Assembly (NCBI RefSeq): GCF_002224265.1
Contig: NZ_CP012881.1
Span: 2,728,001-2,792,000 of the forward strand
Reading direction: 5' to 3'
Length of the DNA: 64,000 nucleotides
From: Vibrio vulnificus NBRC 15645 = ATCC 27562
Lineage (GTDB): Bacteria > Pseudomonadota > Gammaproteobacteria > Enterobacterales > Vibrionaceae
A program made the translations under genes and the position numbers. The notes beneath the pieces were generated by a model. It made no database searches, was not told the DNA's origin, and was given only the letters and a program-made list of their open reading frames with translations. Positions 44,912-54,913 of the stretch are shown here, in pieces. The number at the start of each line of letters is the position of its first letter. Position 1 is the first letter of the stretch.

Positions 44912-46456
44912 GTGCGCCTAGAAGTCTTTTGCGAAGACAGACTCGGCTTAACCCGAGAGCTGCTCGATATATTAGCCTCCAAAAATATCGATTTACGAGG
45001 TATCGAAATTGATATCAGTGGCATCATTTATCTCAATTGCCCTGATATAGACTTTGATACCTTCAGTCTACTGATGGCAGAAATTCGTCGAATATCTGGC
45101 GTGAAAGACGTGCGTAAAATCCAATTTATGCCGATGGAACGCCATAACACCGAGCTGATTTCACTCGTCAACAACTTGCCCGATCCCGTCTTGGCGATAG
45201 ACCTAAAGGGCGCGGTGGACATGGCGAACCGAGCTGCCTTGGCGCTGATTGGTAAAACTGAAAAAGAGGTCATTGGCGCGCCGATAGCCGCGCTCCTGCC
45301 CAGTTTGAAGTTTAGCCGTTGGTCAGAAGGCGAACAACACCGCCAGCGAGAAAGCATGGTGATCGATGGCCTCGATTATCTGCTTGAGTTCATGCCCGTC
45401 TATATTCAAGATGAATCCAAACAATCCACGTTTGCCAGTACGGTTGTAATGGTGCGCGGCGCCAAAGCGAATTCGGTCGATAGTCATCAACTCTCCCCGC
45501 ACAGTGAACTGGGTTTTGAGCATTTTGTTGGCGTTTCAAATCGTCATAAAGCCCTTATTGGTCAAGCCAAAAAACTGGCCTTACTCGATCAGCCTTTGCT
45601 TATTGAAGGGGAAACAGGAACGGGTAAGGAGATGCTGGCGAAAGCATGTCACAACCGCTCTCATCGCGCGGGTAAGCCCTTTTTGGTGTTGAGTTGTGCA
45701 TCCATGCCCGATGACGTTGCAGAAACCGAGTTGTTTGGTCATGCCCCTGGTTCTTTCAATCATCAGCAAGGCCATAAAGGCATTTTCGAGCAAGCTAATG
45801 GTGGCACCGTTTTCCTCGATGAAATCGGTGAAATGAGCCCCCATTTGCAGATTAAGCTGCTGCGCTTCTTGCAGGATGGCAATTTCCGCCGCGTTGGCGC
45901 AGAAGAAGAGATGCACGTCGATGTGAGAATCATCGCATCCACCAAACACAATTTGGCTGCGTTAGCTGAAGCGGGATCGTTTCGTGAAGATCTTTTCTAC
46001 CGACTTAATGTGTTGACCTTATCGATCCCATCTTTGCGTTCTCGCTCCAGTGATATTGGCCCTTTGCTCGATCTTTTTGTTGCCAAGCATTGCCAAAAAT
46101 TGGCAATTAGAAAGCCAGAGTATGAAGCGAAACTGATGGACGAGCTCACCGCCTATCAATGGCCGGGTAACATGCGCCAACTGGACAACATGGTGTTGCG
46201 TGCGCTTACCGAGATGGATGACGATGTATTGAAAGCAGAGCATTTCCATTTGCCACAACCGGCTGCGGTAGCCACTTCTAATGCCCAAGTGAAGCTGGAC
46301 GGTTCACTCGATGAGATCATGCGAGATTACGAATCGCAAGTATTGGAACGTTTGTACCAATCTTTCCCATCCAGTCGTAAGTTGGCGAAGCGCTTAAACG
46401 TCTCACACACCTCGATTGCCAATAAGCTAAGAGACTACGGAATTAAGAAACACTGA
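44912..46456 (+). CDS. tyrR: TyrR transcriptional regulator of aromatic amino acid genes
   Basis: 514 residues starting at GTG with AGGA six bases before. N-terminal ACT domain (MRLEVFCEDRLGLTRELLDILASKNIDLRGIEI), PAS domain (about 80-190), AAA+ domain with Walker A GETGTGK and Walker B GGTVFLDEIGE, and C-terminal helix-turn-helix (KLAKRLNVSHTSIANKLRDYGI). Very close to E. coli TyrR. The loop that in sigma54 activators reads GAFTGA is GSFNHQ here, consistent with TyrR acting on sigma70 promoters. Confidence 0.96.
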   Translation: MRLEVFCEDRLGLTRELLDILASKNIDLRGIEIDISGIIYLNCPDIDFDTFSLLMAEIRRISGVKDVRKIQFMPMERHNTELISLVNNLPDPVLAIDLKGAVDMANRAALALIGKTEKEVIGAPIAALLPSLKFSRWSEGEQHRQRESMVIDGLDYLLEFMPVYIQDESKQSTFASTVVMVRGAKANSVDSHQLSPHSELGFEHFVGVSNRHKALIGQAKKLALLDQPLLIEGETGTGKEMLAKACHNRSHRAGKPFLVLSCASMPDDVAETELFGHAPGSFNHQQGHKGIFEQANGGTVFLDEIGEMSPHLQIKLLRFLQDGNFRRVGAEEEMHVDVRIIASTKHNLAALAEAGSFREDLFYRLNVLTLSIPSLRSRSSDIGPLLDLFVAKHCQKLAIRKPEYEAKLMDELTAYQWPGNMRQLDNMVLRALTEMDDDVLKAEHFHLPQPAAVATSNAQVKLDGSLDEIMRDYESQVLERLYQSFPSSRKLAKRLNVSHTSIANKLRDYGIKKH

Positions 46457-46457
46457 T

Positions 46458-47033
46458 ATGGGCGCTGACCAATATTTCATTTATCAAGTTGACGAAGGCT
46501 TGGTGCTAAGAACCGTTACTGTGAGCGATGCCGAGATGGTTGCTCAGTACTTTCAACGCAATCAAACCTTTTTAAAACCGTGGGAGCCGACACGTGAAGC
46601 GTCGTTTTTCACTGAAGCCGGGTGGGCGCAAAAGCTGATCAAGCTTCATGAACTACATCGAATGAAATTGGGCTTTTACTGCGTTTTGATTGAAGAGCAA
46701 ACGAATGAGATGGTCGGGACCATATCATTTAGCAATTTGTCGAAGTTTCCTTTTTACGCCTGCAATGTGGGGTATTCGTTAGCTGAAGAGGCTCAAGGAA
46801 AAGGGTACATGCGCCGCGGATTAAAAATGGCGTGTGACTATATGTTTGAGCAGCTAAACTTGCACCGTATTCAAGCCGCGTATATGCCGCATAATCACCG
46901 CAGTGCTGGCGTGCTAGAGCATCTCGGTTTTTGCAAAGAGGGCTTTGCGCATTCCTATCTTTTGATTGATGGGCAGTGGCAAGACCACGTCTTGACCTCC
47001 TTAATCAACCCTAACTGGCGAGTTGAAAAGTAA
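46458..47033 (+). CDS. RimJ/RimL-type GNAT N-acetyltransferase
   Basis: 191 residues beginning 1 base after the tyrR stop. It has the GNAT fold of ribosomal-protein acetyltransferases: LVLRTVTVSDAEMVAQYFQRNQTFLKPWEP, MVGTISFSN, the acetyl-CoA loop EEAQGKGYMRRGLK, and NHRSAGVLEHLGF near the end. RimJ itself acts on ribosomal S5; the exact target here is unproven. It overlaps the HD gene by one base (TAATG). Confidence 0.85.
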   Translation: MGADQYFIYQVDEGLVLRTVTVSDAEMVAQYFQRNQTFLKPWEPTREASFFTEAGWAQKLIKLHELHRMKLGFYCVLIEEQTNEMVGTISFSNLSKFPFYACNVGYSLAEEAQGKGYMRRGLKMACDYMFEQLNLHRIQAAYMPHNHRSAGVLEHLGFCKEGFAHSYLLIDGQWQDHVLTSLINPNWRVEK

Positions 47034-47620
47034 TGGAACGATTGAACAAGCAACTGGCATTGCTGATGGAACTGGACAAGCTGAAATCGGTACTGCGTCG
47101 CACGCGAGTGAAAAGTGCAGATAAACGTTTGGAAAACAGTGCAGAGCACAGTTGGCATGTCGCTTTGATGGCGCTATTGATGGAAGAGCATGCCAATGAG
47201 TCAGTCAATATCTGCCGCGTAGTGAAAATGTTGCTGCTGCATGATGTCGTAGAAATTGATGCCGGCGATACCTTTGTGTACGATGCGGTCGCGTCAAAGC
47301 AGCAAGCAGAGAAAGAGCTTGCTGCCGCTCAGCGTTTATTTGGCATGTTGCCGGCTGACCAAGGAGAAGAATTACTTCAACTCTGGTTAGAGTTTGAAGC
47401 CGCCCAAACGGCAGATGCCAAGTTTGGCAAGGCGTTAGATCGAATCATTCCTATGCTGCTTAACTACCATAACCAAGGACAAAGTTGGCAAGAGCATGGC
47501 GTGACTCGCCAGCAAGCGTTGACGGTGAATCAGAAAATCGACCTTGGTTCCCATGTGTTATGGGATAAGGCGCAAGAAATTATTGAACAGGCAACCCAAA
47601 ATGGGTGGCTGAAAGCTTAA
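47033..47620 (+). CDS. HD-domain phosphohydrolase (YfbR-like)
   Basis: 195 residues of the HD superfamily: RLENSAEHSWHVALMA supplies the first metal His, LLLHDVVEIDAGDTFVYD holds the HD pair, and DAKFGKALDRI the final Asp. It is similar to YfbR-type 5'-deoxynucleotidases and to the HDDC2 group, so hydrolysis of nucleoside monophosphates is likely. Translationally coupled to the acetyltransferase. Confidence 0.85.
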   Translation: MERLNKQLALLMELDKLKSVLRRTRVKSADKRLENSAEHSWHVALMALLMEEHANESVNICRVVKMLLLHDVVEIDAGDTFVYDAVASKQQAEKELAAAQRLFGMLPADQGEELLQLWLEFEAAQTADAKFGKALDRIIPMLLNYHNQGQSWQEHGVTRQQALTVNQKIDLGSHVLWDKAQEIIEQATQNGWLKA

Positions 47621-47629
47621 GGAATCTGA

Positions 47630-48103
47630 ATGTCTTATTTAACTTTGGACCAATACCAAAGAAAATGGATTTTTACGCATCCGTCGATGCCAGTGCCACA
47701 AGAAGATCTCGCGCACATTCGCCCGATGGATCAGGCACGCTCTGCGCAGTTTTGGAAAGAGAACATCAGCGCCCATAGCCCAGATGCAGAACGTCTTGGT
47801 AGTGATGATTGGCCAACGAAACAAAGTAATTGGCTAGCTGAAGTTGACTGGATGGCGGCTTGGGAAGCCGATGAACCCGACATGCCAGAGGAAATTCTTC
47901 AGCATATTGATTGGCAAGATGATGTGACGGTCTATTTCTGTTACGAAAAATACAACGTGATTGAAACCAAGTGGGTCATTTTCCGCAAACATTGGAAAAA
48001 CTTCTTGTTCTACGATGACGGCCCGATTTTGCTGGGTAGACGTCGCCAGCAGGCGCTGTGGTTTGCTACCGATGGAACAGTGAAACTGGGGCAAAGAAAC
48101 TGA
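47630..48103 (+). CDS. DUF2947 family protein
   Basis: 157 residues, soluble, Trp-rich (KWIFTHPSMPVP, DWMAAWEADEPDMPEEI, ETKWVIFRKHWKNFLFYDDGPILLGRRR). I recognise it as DUF2947, confined to Vibrio and relatives, no function known. It follows the HD gene by nine bases and closes this small group. Confidence 0.7.
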   Translation: MSYLTLDQYQRKWIFTHPSMPVPQEDLAHIRPMDQARSAQFWKENISAHSPDAERLGSDDWPTKQSNWLAEVDWMAAWEADEPDMPEEILQHIDWQDDVTVYFCYEKYNVIETKWVIFRKHWKNFLFYDDGPILLGRRRQQALWFATDGTVKLGQRN

Positions 48104-48154
48104 TCAACTCAAAGGTCGGTCAATAATTAGCTTAATCATTAGCTTAGTCATGAG

Positions 48155-48183
48155 AAGCAGCGTGTTTACGCTGCTTTTTTTAT
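48155..48183 (+). terminator. Terminator after DUF2947 gene
   Basis: AAGCAGCGT (48155-48163) pairs with ACGCTGCTT (48168-48176), followed by TTTTT. Confidence 0.88.
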
Positions 48184-48347
48184 CAGCGTTTAGTGAGGTA
48201 AGGCACAGTTCAGTAAGTTTTTTCGTGTGACTTCAGTTTCATTGATCTAACGCCAAATTTTGTTTTGAAACACGCGCGCATAATTTCTTGTCTAGCCCTG
48301 TAGAGCTAAAACTCTAAGGTGTCCATCTCAGGAAGAGAAGTTGTATT

Positions 48348-49766
48348 ATGCGCCCGTATCTGAAGTTTATTATCCCTATTATCATTCCGTTGATTGTGCT
48401 GTTGTTGCCATTGTCAGCCTTTCCGTTTGAAGCCATGACCATCGTGCAGCAGCGTGTGATTGCCATTTTCTTATTGGCGGCGTTGTGTTGGGTGTTTGAG
48501 CCGATTCCCATCTACGCCACGTCCGTCGTCATTATTGTTTTAGAGCTTTTATTGGTTTCCGACAAAGGTCTGTACCTCTTCCGGCTAAACGAAGGCAGTG
48601 AAACCTTTGGGCAATTGCTGTCTTACAGTGAAATCATGGCAACCTTTGCCAGCCCAATCATCATGCTTTTCTTAGGTGGATTCTTTCTAGCGATGGCGGC
48701 CACCAAATACCGCTTGGATGTGAACTTGGCACGCGTGCTGCTCAAGCCATTTGGCCAAGACCCGAAATTCGTTATGTTGGGGCTGATGCTGATCACGGCG
48801 ATTTTCTCGATGTTTATGTCCAATACCGCGACGACGGCTATGATGCTTTCCATTTTAACGCCAGTGATAGCGGTGTTTGGCCCCAAAGACCCAGGACGAA
48901 TTGCCTTTGCACTTTGTATTCCAGTCGCGGCCAACATTGGTGGTATTGGCACCCCAATCGGCACGCCTCCCAACGCCATCGCTCTAAAATATCTGGTGGG
49001 TGACAACCTGATTACATTTGGCGAATGGATGATGTTCGGCGTACCTTTTGTTGTTGTGATGATGGCGTTAGCTTGGTTTTTGATCACGGCGATGTACCGA
49101 GCAGAAATTCCCAAAATTGAGCTTTCCATCAAAGGCAAGTTTCTCAAAACGCCAAAAGCAATCGTGGTTTACATCACCTTTGGCTTAACCATTCTTCTAT
49201 GGTTGATGGGCTCAGCGCACGGCATGAACTCGTACACCGTAGCCCTGATTCCTGTCGCGGTGTTTTCCATCACTGGCATTATTAACAAAGAAGATTTGAA
49301 GAAAATTTCCTGGGATGTGCTTTGGCTGGTTTCGGGCGGTATCGCTCTTGGTTTGGCTCTGGACAAAACAGGCCTTGCCAAGTTGGTGGTTCACAGCATT
49401 CCATTTGATGAGTTCTCGCCTTATATCGTCTTGTTTGGCGCGGCGTTCCTCTGCTTAGTGATGGCGAACTTTATGTCGCATACCGCCACGGCTAACTTGC
49501 TGATGCCAATCATGGCTGCCTTGGGGATTTCTATGACGTCATTAACGCCATTAGGCGGAGAAGTGACCTTGATTCTGGTTGTGACGATGGCGGCTTCCTT
49601 AGGTATGTCGCTGCCTATCAGTACGCCTCCTAATGCATTGGCACATGCTACTGGGCATGTCCAAAGTAATCAAATGGCGCGTGTGGGGGTGATTTTGGGC
49701 GTTGTAGGCGTGTTGCTCAGCTTTGTTATGGTCTGGATCCTTCATATGGTTGGACACATCGGGTAG
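48348..49766 (+). CDS. DASS-family (SLC13) sodium-coupled anion transporter
   Basis: 472 residues with about eleven membrane segments. The DASS signatures are two pseudo-repeats: MSNTATTAMMLSI with IGTPIGTPPNAIA, and FMSHTATANLLMP with ISTPPNALAHATG. The first keeps SNT, the second reads SHT, unlike the dicarboxylate carrier INDY of V. cholerae, so substrate may be another divalent anion (sulfate or an organic acid). A two-component system begins 4 bases after its stop; these are probably an operon. Confidence 0.88.
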   Translation: MRPYLKFIIPIIIPLIVLLLPLSAFPFEAMTIVQQRVIAIFLLAALCWVFEPIPIYATSVVIIVLELLLVSDKGLYLFRLNEGSETFGQLLSYSEIMATFASPIIMLFLGGFFLAMAATKYRLDVNLARVLLKPFGQDPKFVMLGLMLITAIFSMFMSNTATTAMMLSILTPVIAVFGPKDPGRIAFALCIPVAANIGGIGTPIGTPPNAIALKYLVGDNLITFGEWMMFGVPFVVVMMALAWFLITAMYRAEIPKIELSIKGKFLKTPKAIVVYITFGLTILLWLMGSAHGMNSYTVALIPVAVFSITGIINKEDLKKISWDVLWLVSGGIALGLALDKTGLAKLVVHSIPFDEFSPYIVLFGAAFLCLVMANFMSHTATANLLMPIMAALGISMTSLTPLGGEVTLILVVTMAASLGMSLPISTPPNALAHATGHVQSNQMARVGVILGVVGVLLSFVMVWILHMVGHIG

Positions 49767-49770
49767 CCCC

Positions 49771-51126
49771 ATGTATTTGAGTAAATTAGAAGCACTGATT
49801 GAGCGTTACTTCTGTAATCCAGAGCGTCAAATTACGTTGGAAGCGGGATCGGTCGTCATTGTGCAGCAAGGCTACAACGACCGTCTGTTTTTCGTTCTTC
49901 AAGGTGATCTGGAAGGTTACTTTTCTGAACATGAGGAGAAACAAGTGCGCGTTTTTTCTGCCTCGCAAGGGGCATTTATTGGCGTGCACAGTTTCTTTTC
50001 TGGTACTTGGACAGCATCGTCGACGGTGATGGCCAAAAGCGAAGTCACACTGGCTTGGATTGACCGCAACACGCCTGCCGTGGAAGTCGAAGAGTTTGGC
50101 CCGCTTACCACACAATTTATGCCGGTGATTGTGAACGAGCTTTCGCGCCGCCAAAGGCGAGCAACACAAGAGGCGGTGGCCAAAGAGAAGGTCTTGCAGA
50201 GGTTGCACAACGCAGAGCAAATGACAACGTTAGGTCAACTCGCGGCGGGGTTGGCTCACGAGCTTAATAACGCCATCGGGGTGGTCAGCAGCAAAGCTGA
50301 AAGACTCGAAACCATTATTCTGGAACTGCTTGAAGAACTGCACCCAGAAGCGAACCAGTTCTTCGATATTGGCCTGCTTGCTGGACAAAATGTGCCAACA
50401 AGCACGGCAAGACAAAATGCCAAGTTGCTGGAGCAGAAATATGGCTTGGAGAAAAAACAGGCCAAAGCGTTAGCGAAAGCGATACCTGATGGTTTGGTTA
50501 GCCCGCACTGGTTGAACAACCCAGATCAAGCCATTCGTTATTGGGGAATGGGGTGTGATTTACATGACTTACGTTTAGCGGCCAAACACACGGTTGGTAT
50601 TGTGAAATCGGTCAAACAGCTCGGTAGGGCGGATTCGGATCGCATTAGCAAAGTTAATATTGGCGACACCATCAATCAAGCGATCGCGCTTTTGCAAAGT
50701 GAGTTGCGCCGTGTCGAAGTGCGTCTTCGTCCATCTCCTGTCGAATCGATTTGGGCTTCGGAGACCGAATTGGTGCAAGTTTGGGTCAATATCATCAAGA
50801 ACGCCTGTGACGCGATGCAAACCACGCTATCGCCACAGTTGGAGATACGTATCCATCAAGAAGGCAAGCGCATTTTGGTCACGATCGCCAACAATGGACC
50901 TGCCTTGGATGAGGCAACAAGACGCAAAATTTTTCAGCCTAACTTCACCACCAAAAAAGGCGGGCTGTCATTTGGACTGGGTTTAGGGTTATCGATTGTG
51001 AAGCGGATCGTCACAGGGCTAGGAGGCTCGATTGTGGTGAAAAGCGATGACCAAGCCACTATTTTTAGAATTAAATTGCCAACAGAGGGAAATCATGGAG
51101 AAACTGAACCTAATATGCGTGGATGA
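49771..51126 (+). CDS. Sensor histidine kinase with cNMP-binding-like N-terminal domain
   Basis: 451 residues. The first 120 residues follow the cyclic-nucleotide-binding fold (VVIVQQGYNDRLFFVLQGDLEGYF ... SQGAFIGVHSFFSGTWTASSTVMAKSEVTLAWI). A short coiled coil leads to HisKA with His163 (LAAGLAHELNNAIG) and an ATPase domain (NIIKNACDAMQ, FGLGLGLSIVKRI). It lacks a membrane span, so it senses an internal signal. ATG 49771 was chosen because the longer frame from 49723 overlaps the transporter gene. It overlaps the response regulator by 32 bases. Confidence 0.9.
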   Translation: MYLSKLEALIERYFCNPERQITLEAGSVVIVQQGYNDRLFFVLQGDLEGYFSEHEEKQVRVFSASQGAFIGVHSFFSGTWTASSTVMAKSEVTLAWIDRNTPAVEVEEFGPLTTQFMPVIVNELSRRQRRATQEAVAKEKVLQRLHNAEQMTTLGQLAAGLAHELNNAIGVVSSKAERLETIILELLEELHPEANQFFDIGLLAGQNVPTSTARQNAKLLEQKYGLEKKQAKALAKAIPDGLVSPHWLNNPDQAIRYWGMGCDLHDLRLAAKHTVGIVKSVKQLGRADSDRISKVNIGDTINQAIALLQSELRRVEVRLRPSPVESIWASETELVQVWVNIIKNACDAMQTTLSPQLEIRIHQEGKRILVTIANNGPALDEATRRKIFQPNFTTKKGGLSFGLGLGLSIVKRIVTGLGGSIVVKSDDQATIFRIKLPTEGNHGETEPNMRG

Positions 51127-51571
51127 TCAGCGCGAAGTGCTTAATGCGGTGGTGCAGGATCTAGACGGTTTAGCTGACTGGCTAAATATTGAAGAGTGTG
51201 AATCTGGCCATGAAGCGTTGGAGCTGATCGATGAGCTTGATGCGGATGGCGAGTTTATCGCTGTGGTGATTTCAGACCACGTTATGCCGGGAATGACTGG
51301 TGTCGAGCTTTTGCGAACGCTGCACACGGATGCTCGATTCTTCAAAACACGCAAGGTATTGCTCACAGGGCAAGCCACGCATAGCGATACCATCGAAGCG
51401 ATCAATTCCGCTGGTATTGTGCGCTATTTCGAAAAACCTTGGAAAAAACAAGAACTCGTACAGTGCATTCGCGAATTGGTGACGGATTTTATTTTCGATC
51501 AGGGACTGGATTACCAGATTTGGCATGATGAACTGGATCAAGCGGGTGTGCTGAAACATCTGCATCCTTGA
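51095..51571 (+). CDS. Stand-alone response regulator
   Basis: 158 residues: a receiver domain with acidic pair Asp10/Asp11, phospho-acceptor Asp61 (VVISDHVMPGMTG), Thr/Lys pair and FEKPWKKQEL, followed by about 30 residues lacking a known output domain. ATG 51095 has AGAGGG upstream. Similar to the FrzZ/RpfG-type receiver heads, it must act through protein contact. Overlapping the kinase gene marks it as the cognate partner. Confidence 0.88.
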   Translation: MEKLNLICVDDQREVLNAVVQDLDGLADWLNIEECESGHEALELIDELDADGEFIAVVISDHVMPGMTGVELLRTLHTDARFFKTRKVLLTGQATHSDTIEAINSAGIVRYFEKPWKKQELVQCIRELVTDFIFDQGLDYQIWHDELDQAGVLKHLHP

Positions 51572-51622
51572 GTCAAAGATGCAGATGTGGAAGGCATGAG
51601 TGACTGAGAGTTGAGCTGGGCG

Positions 51623-52942
51623 CTAAGCGTTAGGGCAAACACGATTTCGCCCGTTGCGCTTAGCCTCATACAGATGTGAATCGGCCATGCGAATGGTCTC
51701 GCCGAGCTGTGCCTGTAAAGCAGTAAAGCCAATGGACACCGTGACGTGTGGTGCTTGAGTCATGTTCTCAACATCTTGGCGAATGCGTTCACACACCTGC
51801 CGTGCTTCATTAGACGAAGGGGTTTTGACCAGCAAAAGAAATTCCTCACCACCAATGCGAAAGGCGTAATCACTGACGCGGACACGACTTTTCACCACCT
51901 TTGCTACACGGCGAATCACCTGATCGCCGATGTCATGCCCATATCGGTCGTTGACACTCTTAAAATGGTCAATATCAAGCATAACGGCATAGTAATGTTC
52001 AAGCGGCAGCTGTTGTTTTTCGACTTCAGCAAGAAAGTGTCGATTGTTTAACCCGGATAGTGGATCTAAATAACTGATTTCTTTTAGCTTCTTTTGTGCT
52101 TTGGTCAGCTTGTATAGGTAATAGCAAGCGCCTACCGTGATGGCAAGCAGCAGTGGAATTAAGTAGAAATACTTTGGGATGAGTTCTTCGTTGGTAATGA
52201 TTTTGACCAAATAGCTCGTTTTGCCATTGAGTTGCCCCACATTTTGATAAACGAATGTTTTTCCTTGAAGTTCCAAAACACCGGATGTTTTTTGAGTGCG
52301 ATTCAGCTCTTGAAGTAAGGTTTGCTCACGATGTTTGAGGTAAGTAAAGGCGGTGATATCGGCATACGAGCTGGAATAGACAAAACCATCAAGGTCAACG
52401 TGGAGCATATTGTCACGAAACAAAGGGGTAAAATGGATCAGGTCGACTTCAACACTCAGATAGCCCATTAAACGGTTATGTTGATAAATGGGTGAGAACT
52501 CGACAAACAGGCCATTTTCGATATCCAAAATAGTCTGTCTCTGGCTACGGTTTAAGTCATTTTGATAAAAGCGATTGAAACTGATAACGCGTTTAGAATA
52601 GATCTCTTGCTCAGCTGGTTGTTTATCGATAATCCGAATGCGGCGAATGGTTTTTTGATGCTGAATTAAGTTTTTGACCAGATCAATAAAGTCGGCGGAG
52701 TCAGAAAAATAACGCTGCGCAATTTTACTGTCTGCTAAAGAGAGATAGCTTTGTATTAACTCCTTTCGTGTATTTAAAGATTCTAATGATGCACTTAGTT
52801 GTAATCGTACGGTCTCTATTTTTTCTCTTTTAATAAGGTTTTGTGGCGTATTAAAAACAAAAATAACCACAATCATAATCAGTAAGCTGCGTAATTCTAT
52901 GGTTGCTGTTGATGGCGACAATTTTGATTGATAGAGGACCAT
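51623..52942 (-). CDS. Membrane diguanylate cyclase (GGDEF)
   Basis: 439 residues: span 1 (16-33), a long periplasmic dCache-like region (about 35-255) and span 2 (265-283), then the GGDEF domain. Signature motifs: SYLDPLSGLNNRHFL, MLDIDHFKSVNDRYGHDIGD, the active-site GGEEF, and an inhibitory I-site RVSD five residues before it. It should make cyclic-di-GMP with product inhibition. No sign of an EAL or other output domain. The start is not supported by a visible Shine-Dalgarno sequence. Confidence 0.9.
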   Translation of the reverse strand: MVLYQSKLSPSTATIELRSLLIMIVVIFVFNTPQNLIKREKIETVRLQLSASLESLNTRKELIQSYLSLADSKIAQRYFSDSADFIDLVKNLIQHQKTIRRIRIIDKQPAEQEIYSKRVISFNRFYQNDLNRSQRQTILDIENGLFVEFSPIYQHNRLMGYLSVEVDLIHFTPLFRDNMLHVDLDGFVYSSSYADITAFTYLKHREQTLLQELNRTQKTSGVLELQGKTFVYQNVGQLNGKTSYLVKIITNEELIPKYFYLIPLLLAITVGACYYLYKLTKAQKKLKEISYLDPLSGLNNRHFLAEVEKQQLPLEHYYAVMLDIDHFKSVNDRYGHDIGDQVIRRVAKVVKSRVRVSDYAFRIGGEEFLLLVKTPSSNEARQVCERIRQDVENMTQAPHVTVSIGFTALQAQLGETIRMADSHLYEAKRNGRNRVCPNA

Positions 52943-53200
52943 GTTGACTATTTCTTAAACACCGATATGCCCATCCCACGGCTTTGCAAATTGGTTCCAG
53001 ATAAATTTGTCAGTTACTTTCTGTCTACCTATTGCACCCGCTAGTTTGAGTATCGCGCCGGCGTGGGGTCAAACTTGATGAGTCACCAATATGCCGCATA
53101 ACCCGTGACACTAAGTGAAGAAAAGGTGAAGATTTTATGACAAAGAAGTAGGTTGCGATCTAGACAGGCATTTTTGCTCGATGCACAGTGTTGCGAGTTA

Positions 53201-54913
53201 CTATTTATCAATGGCTGATAAGGTAAATCGACTCGCTGAGGCGAGACTTAAGGGCTTGGAAAACCAATAGCCTTGTAGGTAACTCACGCCCATATTTCTG
53301 AACGTTTGGTACATTTCGGCATCTTCGATCCCTTCGATGACAACATCGATCTGGTTGTTGCGGCAAAGCTGGATCAGAAAAGAGAGATAGGCAGTCAAAT
53401 CTGGGTTTTTGAGGCTGCGCCAAGCCATCGATTTATCGATTTTGATCTGTTTCATGGGCAAATCAAAGAAGGAGTTGAGTGAGCTATAACCCGCACCAAA
53501 ATCATCCAATGAAAGGTGAAAACCCAATTTAGACAGCTGATTCAGTTGCTCAATCGCTGCGGCGTTATTGTCTAATATAATGGTTTCCGTAAGCTCTAAA
53601 ACGATAGAGTTGGGTGAGATGCCATATTCACTGGCCATTTCATGAATGCGTTGAGGGAAATTACTATTGAGCAGTTGTAATACCGAGACGTTTACATTGA
53701 CTCGAATATTTTTATTATTGGCCTGGTTGTATCTTTGAATAAATTCGCATGCTTTGCGGAAAACAAAATAACCAAGGTCAATAATAAGACCCTTATTTTC
53801 CGCAACAGTAATAAATTCATCTGGATAGATTTCACCAAACTCTTTGCTGCGCCAACGTACTAGTGTTTCAAAGCTTTTTACTTCTAGGTGTTTGGCACAA
53901 ACAATCGGCTGGAACTTAACATTCAGCGATTGGGATTCAATCGCACTTTGTAATCCTTGTTCAATAAAGAAATAACGGTCTACGATTTGCTGCGTGCGGG
54001 CACTGTAGAGCGCAATTTTGTTTGCTTTTTTCTTGCTGGCATATTGCCCAGTGCGAGCCGCTTTTCTTAGCAGCTCTTCGCCTTCGTGGTTATTCTCGAT
54101 GCGAGGGATCAGACCCATGCTGATCCCCGTGCCCAGTAATTGCCCTTGCTCTACAACCGTATCGTGATAGCGTTGTTTGATGGTCGAGCAGATGTTCAGC
54201 AACTGTTGTTCAGTAAAGTTACCTTCTAACAACACGGCAAAATCATCATCTCGGACTCGGTAAAGTCTTGCTACTTGGCCAGGCAGGTGACTGACGGCGG
54301 TGAGCATGCTTTGCACGACATGGTTGAGAATTTCGCTGCCGTAATGGCTCAAATACGATTTGATGTCTTCAATCTGAATGTAAATCAAGGCGTAGGGCAG
54401 GGAAGAGGCTTGAAAAGATTCCTCGATGTCGAGCAAAAGGCGACTGCGATTGGCCATGCCAGATGCATTGTCATGAAAAGCCACTTGATGGATGTAACTC
54501 TCCATCAGTTTACGTTCAGAAATATCTTTGTGGCTGCCGATCAAATAAATACCGGAGTCAGTCTTACGTGTGACTGCCGTTCCTTCAATCCAGACGTAGT
54601 GACCATTAGGTTTGCGTACGCGGTACTCGCTAGTAACACGTAAATCTTCACACATTAAATGGTCATCAACTCGGGCAGAGAGTTTGGAGCGATCTAACGG
54701 GTGCACCAATTCGAACCAAGTATCTAACGCGATGATGCCACTCTCAATACCAAACTGCTGGTAAAACTGTTTGTTATAGAACGACATCACGCCTTGTTCA
54801 TCCATATGAAATAGCCCCTCGCTAAACACATCGAAGATGTGCATAAAGCGACTTTCCATAAGGTGCTCAAAGTCTGGCAGGATTGATTCTGCAATAGATA
54901 CGTCGTCTGTCAT
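53201..54913 (-). CDS. PAS-GGDEF-EAL protein with degenerate GGDEF
   Basis: 570 residues, no membrane span: a PAS domain (about 15-135, VFSEGLFHMDEQGV ... YVWIEGTAVTRKTDSG), a GGDEF-like domain (about 145-305) whose active site reads RDDDF instead of GGDEF, and an EAL domain (320-570). The EAL signature is ETL (FETLVRW), but the catalytic Glu is kept and the rest (VNVNVS, ELTETIIL, DDFGAGYSS, IKIDKS, EGIED, QGYWFSKP) is intact. So it should be a phosphodiesterase with an inactive, perhaps GTP-binding, cyclase-like domain. Confidence 0.88.
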   Translation of the reverse strand: MTDDVSIAESILPDFEHLMESRFMHIFDVFSEGLFHMDEQGVMSFYNKQFYQQFGIESGIIALDTWFELVHPLDRSKLSARVDDHLMCEDLRVTSEYRVRKPNGHYVWIEGTAVTRKTDSGIYLIGSHKDISERKLMESYIHQVAFHDNASGMANRSRLLLDIEESFQASSLPYALIYIQIEDIKSYLSHYGSEILNHVVQSMLTAVSHLPGQVARLYRVRDDDFAVLLEGNFTEQQLLNICSTIKQRYHDTVVEQGQLLGTGISMGLIPRIENNHEGEELLRKAARTGQYASKKKANKIALYSARTQQIVDRYFFIEQGLQSAIESQSLNVKFQPIVCAKHLEVKSFETLVRWRSKEFGEIYPDEFITVAENKGLIIDLGYFVFRKACEFIQRYNQANNKNIRVNVNVSVLQLLNSNFPQRIHEMASEYGISPNSIVLELTETIILDNNAAAIEQLNQLSKLGFHLSLDDFGAGYSSLNSFFDLPMKQIKIDKSMAWRSLKNPDLTAYLSFLIQLCRNNQIDVVIEGIEDAEMYQTFRNMGVSYLQGYWFSKPLSLASASRFTLSAIDK

